Origin: Paenibacillus terrae
GTDB taxonomy: Bacteria; Bacillota; Bacilli; Paenibacillales; Paenibacillaceae
Direction: 5' to 3'
Assembly (NCBI RefSeq): GCF_000943545.1
Contig: NZ_JTHP01000013.1
Coordinates: forward strand, 39,091 to 103,090
DNA length: 64,000 bases
Below are positions 17,888-26,057 of the stretch, in pieces. Under the pieces are notes generated by a model. It was not told the DNA's origin. It made no database searches and was given only the letters and a program-made list of their open reading frames with translations. The first letter of the stretch is position 1. The number at the start of each line of letters is the position of its first letter. The translations under genes and the position numbers were made by a program.

Positions 17888-19009
17888 TTACTTACTAAAC
17901 GGTATCCATCCCTGAGAAGTCTGAATAATATTCCATAATTTCTCAGGAATCTGAAGTTGACTCAATTTTGAAGTTTTCACTACTGATTCAATCTGATCTT
18001 CTTGTCCACTCTCAACCAATTCGACCCAATTCGGATTCATAATCAAACCTCGGCCAATAGCGATTAAAGATACACCTGACTCCAATGCTTTTGCAGCAAG
18101 AGACGGTTCAATAACGGAACCCGCGACAATAAGAGGCACCCTGCCATCCACATACTCTGCAATTAATTCAAGACGAGTTTTCTCACTTTGTGTCTCTACC
18201 GGGCTCGAGAGTACATGATCTAATGAAGCATGAATATAATCCACTTTCTGTTCCGCAAGTCGATCAATAAGGACATATGCCTCTTCCATTCTCAACCCAC
18301 CCGGCTGGGAACGTTCCTCAGGTGAAAATCTGTACCCCAAAATAAACGGCTTCTCCGCATATTTTTTGATGACCTGCTCCACTTCCCGAACTACCTCAAG
18401 CGGAAAGCGAAGACGATTTTCAAGCGTTCCTCCCCATTGGTCAGTCCGCTGATTGAAATACGGAGACAGGAAATTTTGAATCAAAAATCCATGCGCCCCA
18501 TGAATTTCAACTCCGTCAAAGCCTGCTTCGATGGCCCGTCTCGTTGTCTCACCAAACGCTTTAATCATACTCATAATTTCTTCATGCGAAAGCGCTCGCG
18601 GCGTTTTCCCAAACGGACTACCTTGTACAGCACTGGCACTCACAAGGTCACGATCAGGTATAAGTTCAGGAATCGCTTTATTTCCTGCATGAAATATTTG
18701 CAGTATCGCAGGTGCTTCCCCTCGTTTGGCAGCACTGGCTAATTTCCGCAAGCTGGGGATGAATTTGTCATCAAAACCCGCGAATTCATCCGTAAACCCG
18801 ATTCCGTTTGCTGTAATATGCGTACAGCCCGTTATCACAAGTCCTACTCCATTAACACGATTATTATAGTAGGTCACCTCTTCATCCGATATCGTAAAAT
18901 CAGCATTGCCTGACCATGTGGTCATCGGAGCCATAACTACCCTGTTTTTCAGAGTGACTCCGTTATTTAATGTGAATGGTGCCAATAACTCTTTATATTT
19001 CGGATTCAT
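17888..19009 (-). CDS. NADH:flavin oxidoreductase (Old Yellow Enzyme family), SDR-YhfK-OYE operon 1
   Basis: 373 residues, FMN TIM barrel. Seen: LKNRVVMAPMTTWSGN at the start, ILQIFHAGNKA, the active-site HGAHGFLIQNFLSPYFNQR near residue 180-200, GYRFSPEE, and VAGSV...AIGRGLIMNPNW for FMN phosphate. GAGG stands about 10 bases before the start. It is 15 bases after yhfK and is the last gene of the operon. Its paralogue at 41451 has the same position in cluster 2. Expected role: reduction of electrophilic enones or enals. Confidence 0.88.
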   Translation of the reverse strand: MNPKYKELLAPFTLNNGVTLKNRVVMAPMTTWSGNADFTISDEEVTYYNNRVNGVGLVITGCTHITANGIGFTDEFAGFDDKFIPSLRKLASAAKRGEAPAILQIFHAGNKAIPELIPDRDLVSASAVQGSPFGKTPRALSHEEIMSMIKAFGETTRRAIEAGFDGVEIHGAHGFLIQNFLSPYFNQRTDQWGGTLENRLRFPLEVVREVEQVIKKYAEKPFILGYRFSPEERSQPGGLRMEEAYVLIDRLAEQKVDYIHASLDHVLSSPVETQSEKTRLELIAEYVDGRVPLIVAGSVIEPSLAAKALESGVSLIAIGRGLIMNPNWVELVESGQEDQIESVVKTSKLSQLQIPEKLWNIIQTSQGWIPFSK

Positions 19010-19024
19010 ACCGTAACCTCTTTT

Positions 19025-19669
19025 TCAGACTTTTTTCAATGCATCGGCAATCAAATCGTCACCAGTAATCAGATCGAATGCACGTTTATAGGTATGCTTC
19101 TCATCCAAAGCAGCCAAAATGGCATGAGCTACATCTTCACGAGGGATACTGCCATAGGTGATATTCTCAGCAGCAGACACTTTTCCCGTTCCTGGTTCAT
19201 TCAAAAGAATTCCTGGACGTATAATGGTGTAGGTCAACCTGCTACTTTCCAGCACTCTGTCTGCATAATGCTTCGCTGCATAATACGGAAGGATATTATC
19301 GTGCCAATTCTCCCGGTTATTCGCCTGAATTGCACTGACCATGATAAATCTGTCAATGCCTGCTTTTTCGGCCGCTTCAATTGTTTTTCCAGCACCATCC
19401 AGATCAATCAATAGCGTTTTATCGTCTCCCGTTTTCCCACCCGAGCCAGCCGTAAACACAATGGCATCACAGCCCTTGGCGGCTTCTGCAATGGAGTCGA
19501 CCGTCCCTTCCAAGTCTGCAAGAACCGTTTCGACGCCCTGCTTTTCATATGCATCGGCTTGTTCTTTTTTTCGTACCATCGCCCGAACTGTGTGCTCTTT
19601 GTTTTCCTTCAAAAGTTGGATCAGGCGCTGTCCGATTTGTCCATTTGATCCCACTACCAAAACTTTCAT
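19025..19669 (-). CDS. yhfK: NAD(P)-binding, NmrA/SDR-a5-type protein, YhfK-like
   Basis: 214 residues, strongly like Bacillus YhfK in length and sequence: GSNGQIGQRLIQLL cofactor motif at residues 7-20, TAGSGGKTGDDKTLLIDLDG, MVSAIQANNRENW, and YYAAKHYADRVL followed by LTYTIIRPG. Atypical SDR; a role in NAD(P)H-linked reduction or redox sensing is usual for the family, with no proven substrate. It is the middle gene of the SDR-yhfK-OYE operon. The cluster 2 copy (42583) is frameshifted. Confidence 0.88.
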   Translation of the reverse strand: MKVLVVGSNGQIGQRLIQLLKENKEHTVRAMVRKKEQADAYEKQGVETVLADLEGTVDSIAEAAKGCDAIVFTAGSGGKTGDDKTLLIDLDGAGKTIEAAEKAGIDRFIMVSAIQANNRENWHDNILPYYAAKHYADRVLESSRLTYTIIRPGILLNEPGTGKVSAAENITYGSIPREDVAHAILAALDEKHTYKRAFDLITGDDLIADALKKV

Positions 19670-19731
19670 ACCCAGTCACTCCTCGTCACAAGATTTTGAT
19701 TTCTGTCAACACAAATTACAGAACTTGAATC

Positions 19732-20475
19732 TTACCATTCTTGGGCTGTAGGAGCCACAATGACGTCATTGATCATAACATTTGCGGGCTTGTTTACGAC
19801 AAAACCAATGGTTTCAGCCACATATTCCACATCAATGGCGACGTTATTCAAATCTTCCAATACCGTTTTGACATCCTGATCCGTTACTGTACTCTGCCAG
19901 TTCGTTGCGATAACCCCTGGGGATACCAGAACCGCTTGAATATTGTGTTTGACGGCGACTTCTTTACGAAGACTTTCTGTAATCGCCCGCATTGCATATT
20001 TAGTTGCACTGTAGACGCCATGACCTTCCCCTACCGCATGGCCTGCAATGGACCCAACATTGATAATCTGGCCTTGTCCCTGTTTTTTCATTTGAGGCAA
20101 TACGGCTGCAATTCCATATAACGTCCCTTTGATGTTAAGGTCAATCATCTTTTCCCACTCTTCCACATGGGCATTATCCCACAGGGAGAATAGCATGTAA
20201 CCAGCACAATTGATCAATGTGTCGACGCGACCCAAGTGGTCTATGGTGAAACTCACCAAAGATTGTACTTCATCATTGACAGTGACATCGGTTGCTTTAT
20301 AGAACGCGTTACCACCCTCATTTTTGATCCGTTCAGTCAAGGATCTCAATTTACCTTCATTTCTTGCTGCGAGGACAACCGTTGCACCATTTTTCGCCAG
20401 ATACAAAGCCGTCGCCTCACCTATTCCGCTTGAAGCACCTGTTATAATAATGACTTTGTCTTTAACATATTGCAT
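19732..20475 (-). CDS. SDR-family oxidoreductase, first gene of operon 1
   Basis: 247 residues, classical SDR: TGASSGIGEATAL at 12-24, NCAGY near 90, Ser in VGSIAG, YSATK as the catalytic YxxxK, SPGVIATNW and terminal DVIVAPTAQEW. The start is ATG 20475 (MQYVKDK); GAGAGGGAG stands 8 bases before. The promoter at 20547-20591 has the cluster architecture. It is very close to the SDR at 43278 and heads the same three-gene order (SDR, yhfK, OYE) found in cluster 2. Confidence 0.9.
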   Translation of the reverse strand: MQYVKDKVIIITGASSGIGEATALYLAKNGATVVLAARNEGKLRSLTERIKNEGGNAFYKATDVTVNDEVQSLVSFTIDHLGRVDTLINCAGYMLFSLWDNAHVEEWEKMIDLNIKGTLYGIAAVLPQMKKQGQGQIINVGSIAGHAVGEGHGVYSATKYAMRAITESLRKEVAVKHNIQAVLVSPGVIATNWQSTVTDQDVKTVLEDLNNVAIDVEYVAETIGFVVNKPANVMINDVIVAPTAQEW

Positions 20476-20546
20476 TTCCAAAACTCCCTCTCTTGTTTTA
20501 GATAATTACCCAATAACTAATATCTAGCACGGGTACAAAATAAAAA

Positions 20547-20591
20547 GCATGCGCATGCATTTAATTTAATGGAAAAATCAGATGTTGTCAA
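20547..20591 (-). promoter_or_regulatory. Promoter and MarR-type operator of the SDR-yhfK-OYE operon 1
   Basis: On the minus strand: -35 TTGACA (20586-20591), 17 bp, -10 TAAATT (20563-20568), followed at once by the perfect palindrome GCATGCGCATGC (20547-20558). It is the same arrangement as at 44082-44126 and 8737-8791. Confidence 0.85.
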
Positions 20592-20842
20592 GTCTGTGAC
20601 AATAGAACACCATTATTTCTGCCTAACTGATTACATTTACTGCAGACACATCGTATAGATCAAACATTTAACATTATTAGTTTGTTTTAATAAAATATAC
20701 GTGGATTAATTTATGAAACTGTATAAATCGGAGGTGCGAAAATTGGGTAGGTTTCATTTTAAACAACCGTTCAAGGATTTAGTAACATATCGGAGCGCAT
20801 AGTAATGGGATCAAACTTAAGCATGGCATTTACATCTGATAT

Positions 20843-21325
20843 TTACACTTCTCTCGTTATGTTCGCAGGTGTCACAGGAATGATCTTTTGTAAATCACTT
20901 AACGCCAGTTGCACCTGACATCCTACTCGCCCACCTGAAAAATAAATAGTCTCAGAATTTACAGCGATATGGTCAATAAAGGTCTTGAACTGCTTTTTCA
21001 TTCCGATCGGTGAACAGCCCCCGTGAACATACCCCGTCAAGGGCAGTAGCTCCTTCTGAGGAATCATCTCTAGTGTTTTTTCCCCCGTCACCTTTGCGGC
21101 TTTTTTTAGATCAAGCTCCTTCTCAACAGGTACCATAAAAACATAATGTACTTTCGAACGACCAGATGTCACAAGTGTCTTGAACACCATAGCGAGATCC
21201 TGTCCGTAGGAGTTTGCCACATCAAAAATATTAAGCGTTTTATGATCAAAGTAGTAATAATTATAGTTGATTTCCTTCTGATCAAGGATTCGCATTACGT
21301 TGGTCTTATCTAACTTTTTCACCAT
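20843..21325 (-). CDS. ybaK: YbaK/EbsC-type Cys-tRNA(Pro) deacylase
   Basis: 160 residues of the YbaK/ProX trans-editing family, which hydrolyses mischarged Cys-tRNA(Pro). Seen: FDHKTLNIFDVANSYG, VFKTLVTSGRS (substrate-pocket region), MVPVEKELDLKKAAK with the conserved Lys region, GYVHGGCSPIGMKKQF, and SGGRVGCQVQL. The length is typical. It stands alone between the SDR operon and marR. An ATGAATGTGCATTCAT dyad lies about 80 bases upstream and could place it in the same MarR regulon; no metabolic link is obvious. Confidence 0.88.
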   Translation of the reverse strand: MVKKLDKTNVMRILDQKEINYNYYYFDHKTLNIFDVANSYGQDLAMVFKTLVTSGRSKVHYVFMVPVEKELDLKKAAKVTGEKTLEMIPQKELLPLTGYVHGGCSPIGMKKQFKTFIDHIAVNSETIYFSGGRVGCQVQLALSDLQKIIPVTPANITREV

Positions 21326-21403
21326 ATTCATCACCAAATATATAAAATTTTTATTTTATAGCTCTGATCGTTGGTTTTTTTATTTTGCAAGATATTCTAA
21401 TAA

Positions 21404-21419
21404 ATGAATGTGCATTCAT
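21404..21419. promoter_or_regulatory. Palindrome upstream of ybaK, possible operator
   Basis: ATGAATGTGCATTCAT: arms ATGAATG and CATTCAT around TG. It resembles, but does not match, the ATGCATGC operators of the redox genes. Confidence 0.4.
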
Positions 21420-21522
21420 ATTAATTTGCGTGTTTCCATTTTCACCTGTGCAGTATTCAGAATAATTCGTTCTGACAATACGAAAAGTTCACAAAGAAAT
21501 TTAATGAATCGTGCATGGAACT

Positions 21523-21559
21523 AAAAAAGACACCCCTCTAACCTTCTGTAGAGTGCCTT
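21523..21559 (-). terminator. Terminator of the marR gene at 21625
   Basis: On the minus strand AGGCACTCTA pairs with TAGAGGGGTGTCT (one bulge/mismatch) and is followed by a T-run (A-run at 21523-21528). It lies 65 bases after the marR stop. Confidence 0.7.
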
Positions 21560-21624
21560 TCACATAACAACGTTAAGCTATATTAAGAATCTTAAGTTTG
21601 ATATGGCAACGCAGGTAAGCAATC

Positions 21625-22050
21625 TTAAAGCAATTTTTGGATAACGTTATGAAATTCAGATTTCAATCCTTTTTTTTGAAGTTCTGATTGTAAAACCTGG
21701 TTGAAAGTTTGTAGAGCACGCTGGAATTTATTTTCGCCCAATTCCGTAATCCGAGTATAAATACCTCGGCGATCATCCTCGCATATATGTCTTTGCAGGG
21801 CGCCACAGTTCTTGGCTTCCATTCTTACTACGAGTCTCGAGGTCGCACTTTGACTTAAACCCACCATTTCCTGAAGTTTCTGTAATCGTAATTCTTTATC
21901 CTCCGACTTGGATATAAAATTCAATACATAAAACTCCTTTAATGATAAATCATATTGTTGTTGCAGAGCTTGTTCCAATTTGTCAGTAACATTGGAATAT
22001 ATATCAGACAAAGACAACCATATATCTAAAAGATCATTTTTATTTTGCAA
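21625..22050 (-). CDS. MarR-family regulator with Cys pair, cluster 1 copy B
   Basis: 141 residues; recognition helix VGLSQSATSRLVVRMEAK, Cys pair in NCGALQRHICEDDRRG beside the wing, then YTRITELGENKFQRAL. It is a close paralogue of the gene at 44284, which stands in the same relation to the second SDR-yhfK-OYE operon. The start is placed at TTG 22050 (aligned with the paralogue, and 6 bases after GGGTGG), not the upstream GTG. The upstream DNA (22080-22130) also resembles that of the 44284 gene. Probably controls the neighbouring SDR operon. Confidence 0.85.
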   Translation of the reverse strand: MQNKNDLLDIWLSLSDIYSNVTDKLEQALQQQYDLSLKEFYVLNFISKSEDKELRLQKLQEMVGLSQSATSRLVVRMEAKNCGALQRHICEDDRRGIYTRITELGENKFQRALQTFNQVLQSELQKKGLKSEFHNVIQKLL

Positions 22051-22387
22051 TTTTTGAACCACCCAATCTATACTAAAGTAGTATCACATAGTTTATATTA
22101 TTGTATCAAGCTTAAACGGAACGGTCAAAACCAATTTCATACCTGATAATGATTCATAAAAGTTCTGTTATAAACAATTGTTCGAGACATAGCCAATTCA
22201 AGACATTGCCACGAGCAATAAATTTCGATTCATGTTTATGAAAGAAACTGATGGATAGCTTGGAAATTACTTTTCACTTACCGCCAACCAAAAATTGGAT
22301 ACTCCTCATTAAATCCAGCTAAAATCGTGAAATCTGGCCATTTTTCGATCCCTTTCAGATGCGTACCAATACGATTCTCGGCAGCTA

Positions 22388-22465
22388 CCTGTTAGTCCTT
22401 CAGCAAATCGATTAGTTATACTCATTTCTACGATGAGCGACAACAAACAGTACTTTCATAATATC
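22388..22465 (-). pseudogene. 5' fragment of a quinone-reductase-like gene
   Basis: A ribosome site (GAAAGG) and MKVLFVVAH are followed, after a small deletion and frame change, by MSITNRFAEGLT as in the intact gene at 17079. Only about 25 codons remain. Confidence 0.65.
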
Positions 22466-22524
22466 TTTCCTTTCAATTAAGAATCTCGAACCTTAAATCA
22501 ATCTTATTTCGTTTTTAGTCAGTC

Positions 22525-22680
22525 TTTCTCATCAATAGCGACTGCATTCAATTCATCTAATACATAGTTTACATCTTGCTTTATCTTTCCATTCTGAAGA
22601 GCACACCTGAAGATAAAACGCGGAACAAACTAAAACAAAACTGCAGCAAAAAATCATGCGTATGCATATATTTTAATGGA
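22525..22680 (-). pseudogene. SDR remnant plus orphan MarR-type operator
   Basis: About 22535-22590 encodes QDVNYVLDELNAVAID in broken frame, matching the C-terminal region of the cluster SDRs. Upstream, 22655-22667 holds CATGCGTATGCAT with a TAAAAT-like -10 next to it, the remains of an SDR promoter. The body of the gene is deleted and the -35 side has been replaced by the beta-lactamase fragment. Confidence 0.6.
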
Positions 22681-22683
22681 TAT

Positions 22684-22956
22684 CTAGACTTTTGTCTGGG
22701 TGAGCAATTGTTCAATTGTAACGGGCGTATTATGCGAATTAGTGATTTTGTAGCCATCCAAATATGTTTCGACATTGTCTTGAAAGTAAATCTCCCCTTG
22801 TTTGACGAACTGTATTGCAGCTACTGCCGTAAATACTTTTGATACAGAAGCGATTCGGAAAACCGTATTGTTTGCATCTACAGGTAAATTCAATTCGTGG
22901 TCAACAACACCATAGCCTTTGGAAAAGAGCCTCTTTCCCTTCTGGACGACAGACAT
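22684..22956 (-). pseudogene. Class C beta-lactamase-fold serine hydrolase, N-terminal fragment
   Basis: 91 codons with GVVDHELNLPVDANNTVFRIASVSKVF: SVSK is the catalytic SxxK motif of the beta-lactamase/penicillin-binding superfamily. Then FVKQGEIYFQDNVETYLDG and PVTIEQLLTQT, where it is cut. The YxN and HxG parts, at least 200 residues, are absent. There is no ribosome site; the 5' side runs into IS256-type sequence. Non-functional fragment. Confidence 0.75.
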
Positions 22957-22974
22957 TGCGACGGCCCCCGCCTT

Positions 22975-23110
22975 CTGCTTGATCTCATCTTTAGCTTCGC
23001 TTTAAGCTTTGACTTCATGCTTCTCATAACCCAAGCGAGTACCCAGTTCTGCCTCCAGCATTTCGGCGCAGTATCCTTCTCTTGAAAACTGCCTAATCAC
23101 TATGATGTTC
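22975..23110 (-). pseudogene. IS256-type transposase N-terminal fragment
   Basis: Minus-strand EMLEAELGTRLGYEKHE matches the conserved LExELxxxLGYEKHE block of IS256-family transposases, followed by a stop. Only about 35 codons are recognisable, directly upstream of the beta-lactamase fragment. Confidence 0.55.
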
Positions 23111-23310
23111 CCTACGGATGGGACGCTGAAGGTCGCAGCTTATGTAGAGGTAGTATGGAAAGCGAATGGTCCATGGTCTGATTCATTCTGAGGGAGTACA
23201 TGTGCTAACAAGATTGCATCAGAAAGATTCTTACCCTAGTAGATGTCCTTATATAAAGAACACCTAAATTTATCTACACAGCCTCTCAGCGGAGTTTAGA
23301 AATTGATCTT

Positions 23311-23493
23311 TCAATCCCAGCCTTCTGTTAGATTCAATTCTCTATTACAGATATCGCATTGAACATAAATAACTGTGCCAAGACTAGTTGGAATGAATAT
23401 ATAGGAAAACTTTGCTCCCACTACATCAATCGGTTTACATGAATCCCATTCCTTTATTTTCTTTTCCATTTCATCAGTAATCTCAAATAACAT
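23311..23493 (-). CDS. Small CxxC protein, unknown
   Basis: 60 residues, acidic N-terminus with helix DEMEKKIKEW, then beta-rich KFSYIFIPTSLGTVIYVQCDICNRELNL. The single CDIC pair may bind metal with other subunits. The start is ATG 23493, because GGGGAGAG precedes it; the upstream ATG at 23508 overlaps that site. It follows the 23551-23815 gene by about 60 bases in the same direction. No function recognised. Confidence 0.55.
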   Translation of the reverse strand: MLFEITDEMEKKIKEWDSCKPIDVVGAKFSYIFIPTSLGTVIYVQCDICNRELNLTEGWD

Positions 23494-23550
23494 TTGATCT
23501 CTCCCCATAATTTTTATTAGTTTGGAAATGGTACATTTTAAATTTCAGCC

Positions 23551-23815
23551 TTATATACCGGATTCAGCATCTACAGATATATCCCTTAAAAAGTATCGAT
23601 CCGCGCAACTACTTACGAGGGCTTCTCGATTTTCCTCATAAATCTTTAACAATTGGTTTAATACGAAAATCCGTTGAACATTGTTTTCAGCAAACATGGA
23701 TAGTTGCTTCTTATAATAATCAGTTTTTCTTCTGGTAAGCTCCGGAGCACTGTTTGTTTTTTTCATAAATGCTGAGTAATTTTAAATGTAACTTATAAAA
23801 ATCTTCATCATTCAT
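23551..23815 (-). pseudogene. FYNLH-family protein, copy 2, one-base frameshift
   Basis: MNDEDFYKLHLKLLSIYEK (from ATG 23815) continues, after one base change near 23764, as DYYKKQLSMFAENNVQRIFVL in the frame of 23551-23766. With the shift repaired it gives a protein of about 88 residues matching the copies at 1179 and 58636. All-helical, charged, no membrane segment. Function unknown; adjacent to a TnsD gene. Confidence 0.5.
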
Positions 23816-24026
23816 TTGGTTGACAACCTCTCTGAAAACACAGTGTTTTAATAAAACATTGTCTCTATATTTGGATAAATAATACTGTTAACGTATAGTA
23901 CTCATTTGGTAGAAGCTCTATATATCCAGGTACTATTTATCACTAACTTATATAAATATCTTTATAAAGCAAAACCCTTAATTTTTCTTAGTTTCGTTTA
24001 TCACTTTAAGCAATAGCTCTAAGAAC

Positions 24027-25808
24027 CTAAAGATACTCTTCTTCAATAACAGCTCGGATTTCCTGTTCAATTTGTTTCTCATACTTCATCCATACTTCTT
24101 TCCTTAATCCTGAGACCCTTTTTACTTGCCAAGATTTTGGAATTCCTACTCTTTTGTGTAGTAATCGAACATTGTTTTTTATGCGGCGTATCTGAAAATC
24201 ACCGACTGATTCATTGAGCCTCTCAAGAATCATCTGAGTTTTTGGTAGTCGTTGCAATCGATTAGAAAGAAGAGGGAGTTTATATAATCTTCGCCCGATT
24301 TCATTTGTTGTAATTCTTATTGTTTGGGTTGTATTAGCCATAATTTCAAAGCAAACTTTCTCTACTTCCGATACTAATTCTAAATCTCGCTCGACCCAAT
24401 TCACCCTTGAAACAAAAGTACCTGCCTTAGTTTTTCGGTCCAAATTGTATTGTAGTAACCATTCTCTGTCATTGCTGTATAGCCATCTGTAGACGTCTGG
24501 TCTTTTAAAGCGAAGATTCACTATTTTCTCATCGCTGTATGTACTAAGTAAATCTCTCCAATCCAAACGGTATTTCTCTTTTATTGCTTCCCCTGCACTT
24601 GCTTGTATTGTTAATTGGCAAGTCTCTATTTGATTTTTCACTGTTTTAGATCAAGAATTTTAGCTTTTTGTCTAAGAGGCAGATTGGTTAGTTTAAGCTC
24701 GTGCAGTTTATCCCTCCATACCTTTCCAAATGATTTAATCCTGCCTATTCGATAATTATCAGCATCTGACCTATCAGGACCTCTTCTAGAATAGACGAAT
24801 CCACATTCACACGAAAATGTACCCACTGGTTTTCCAGTATCCGAGCATCTAGTTACCAAACACTCAGATATAACCGGTTGTTTATAGTGATTGGCCACCT
24901 TGTTTAAACACATCCAAGGCCCTGAGCCAAAAATGGATGGGATGTAGAATTATGATTTCCATAGATATCAATAATTTCTTTACCAAGGAAATGAAGGAGT
25001 AATATATGTCTAAGGGGATGACATGTGACACGAGGCGTTCTGCAGAGTTTATGTAGCCACGAATGGTTTTCTTCAGAGTCGATGTAACTATTCATGCTCT
25101 GGAGTAATCCCCTCCCATAATAAGCATTGAATTGCGTTTTTAGTTCATTAATTCTTACATCCCCTAGTGCTGTAACTAGATCTCTTTTCAGAAGTTCATT
25201 TTTATAAAAACTATGTAACTGTTCAAGGCCAATTGGCATTAAATCATGATTTAATAAATAGCTTGTTTGTTTCGATATAAATATTGGTACATCCAAATTT
25301 TGGATGCTCTCATTACGTAAAACCTCCGCATTAACAGCATCTTTCTCGAGAAGATAGAAAGCATGTTTGTTTTTTCTTTGAGCAATAGGTATGGAAGAAT
25401 CCATAAGCTCACAGTAGTGAACATGACAAACTTGCACACCCTCAATCTGATGCGTTCTGTGCCAGTATGCTACTCCTAGACTTCCTTGCTCTTCTTCATA
25501 GCAATCGGGACAATAACGTAGATATTGAGGACTTTTAAGAGAGGACGCCGCCTTACCTAATTTCATGTAAACACTCGAACCATTTCCCACACGCAGAGTT
25601 TTTTTCAGTGTTTCAAATCTTTCTGAAGGAAGAAAAGGCGCGTAATACGGAAGTATTGTGTGTTTCGCTATTAAGATATCCGGATCGTAATATTTAGATT
25701 TATCTAAATTGTCCCATAGCTTTTCAAGGTTAGAGGTGAACATCGGAGCTGCGCATACAGAGGCATCGCTAAATAACTCATTCATTGTTCGCTTCACATT
25801 TATGTTAC
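24027..25808 (-). pseudogene. tnsD: Tn7-type TnsD (TniQ family) target-site protein, N-truncated and frameshifted
   Basis: In Tn7-like elements TnsD binds a chromosomal attachment site and recruits TnsC. The three frames (24904-25797, 24638-24913, 24027-24641) join by two one-base shifts near 24905 and 24640 into one protein of about 590 residues. Seen: TILPYYAPFLPSERFETL (TniQ start), zinc motif YCPDCYEEE...VCHVHYC, HPLRHILLLHFLG, a second Cys set CECGFVYSRRGP, and the C-terminal YRWLYSNDREWLLQYN and RLQRLPKTQMILERL blocks of the TnsD tail. About 25 N-terminal residues are missing; the break point abuts truncated lacI. No tnsA, B, C or E gene is nearby. Confidence 0.8.
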
Positions 25809-26045
25809 CGTAAACTCACCGAAAAAGGGATGAGGAACATTAGGAATGATCAAGCCGATGACATTGAATTGCTTACTCAATAAAGAGCAAACAAGTTCGT
25901 TGGGTTGATAGTTAGTTTCTTCGATAGTTTGATAAACTTTTTGCCGGGTTCCCTGGCTGATGTATCCCCGGTTGTTTAATACTCGAGAAGCGGTAGTGAC
26001 TGACACTCCCGCTCTCTTCGCTACATCGTATATTGTCCTCTGCAT
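25800..26045 (-). pseudogene. LacI-family repressor, truncated after the DNA-binding domain
   Basis: 81 residues: DVAKRAGVSVTTASRVLNN is a textbook LacI helix-turn-helix, followed by the hinge helix region NELVCSLLSKQ and the first strand of the sugar domain VIGLIIPNVPHPFFGEF, then it runs into tnsD sequence. Normal length is about 330 residues. It follows the sucrose phosphorylase by 12 bases and was the likely regulator of the sugar genes. Without its inducer domain it cannot respond to sugar and probably does not dimerise well. Confidence 0.8.
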
Positions 26046-26057
26046 CTCTTTCGTTAA

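Noticed and set aside
24904..25797. Treating the three tnsD frames as separate genes
   Set aside because: They overlap by only a few bases, run in TniQ/TnsD order without starts or ribosome sites, and join by one-base shifts.
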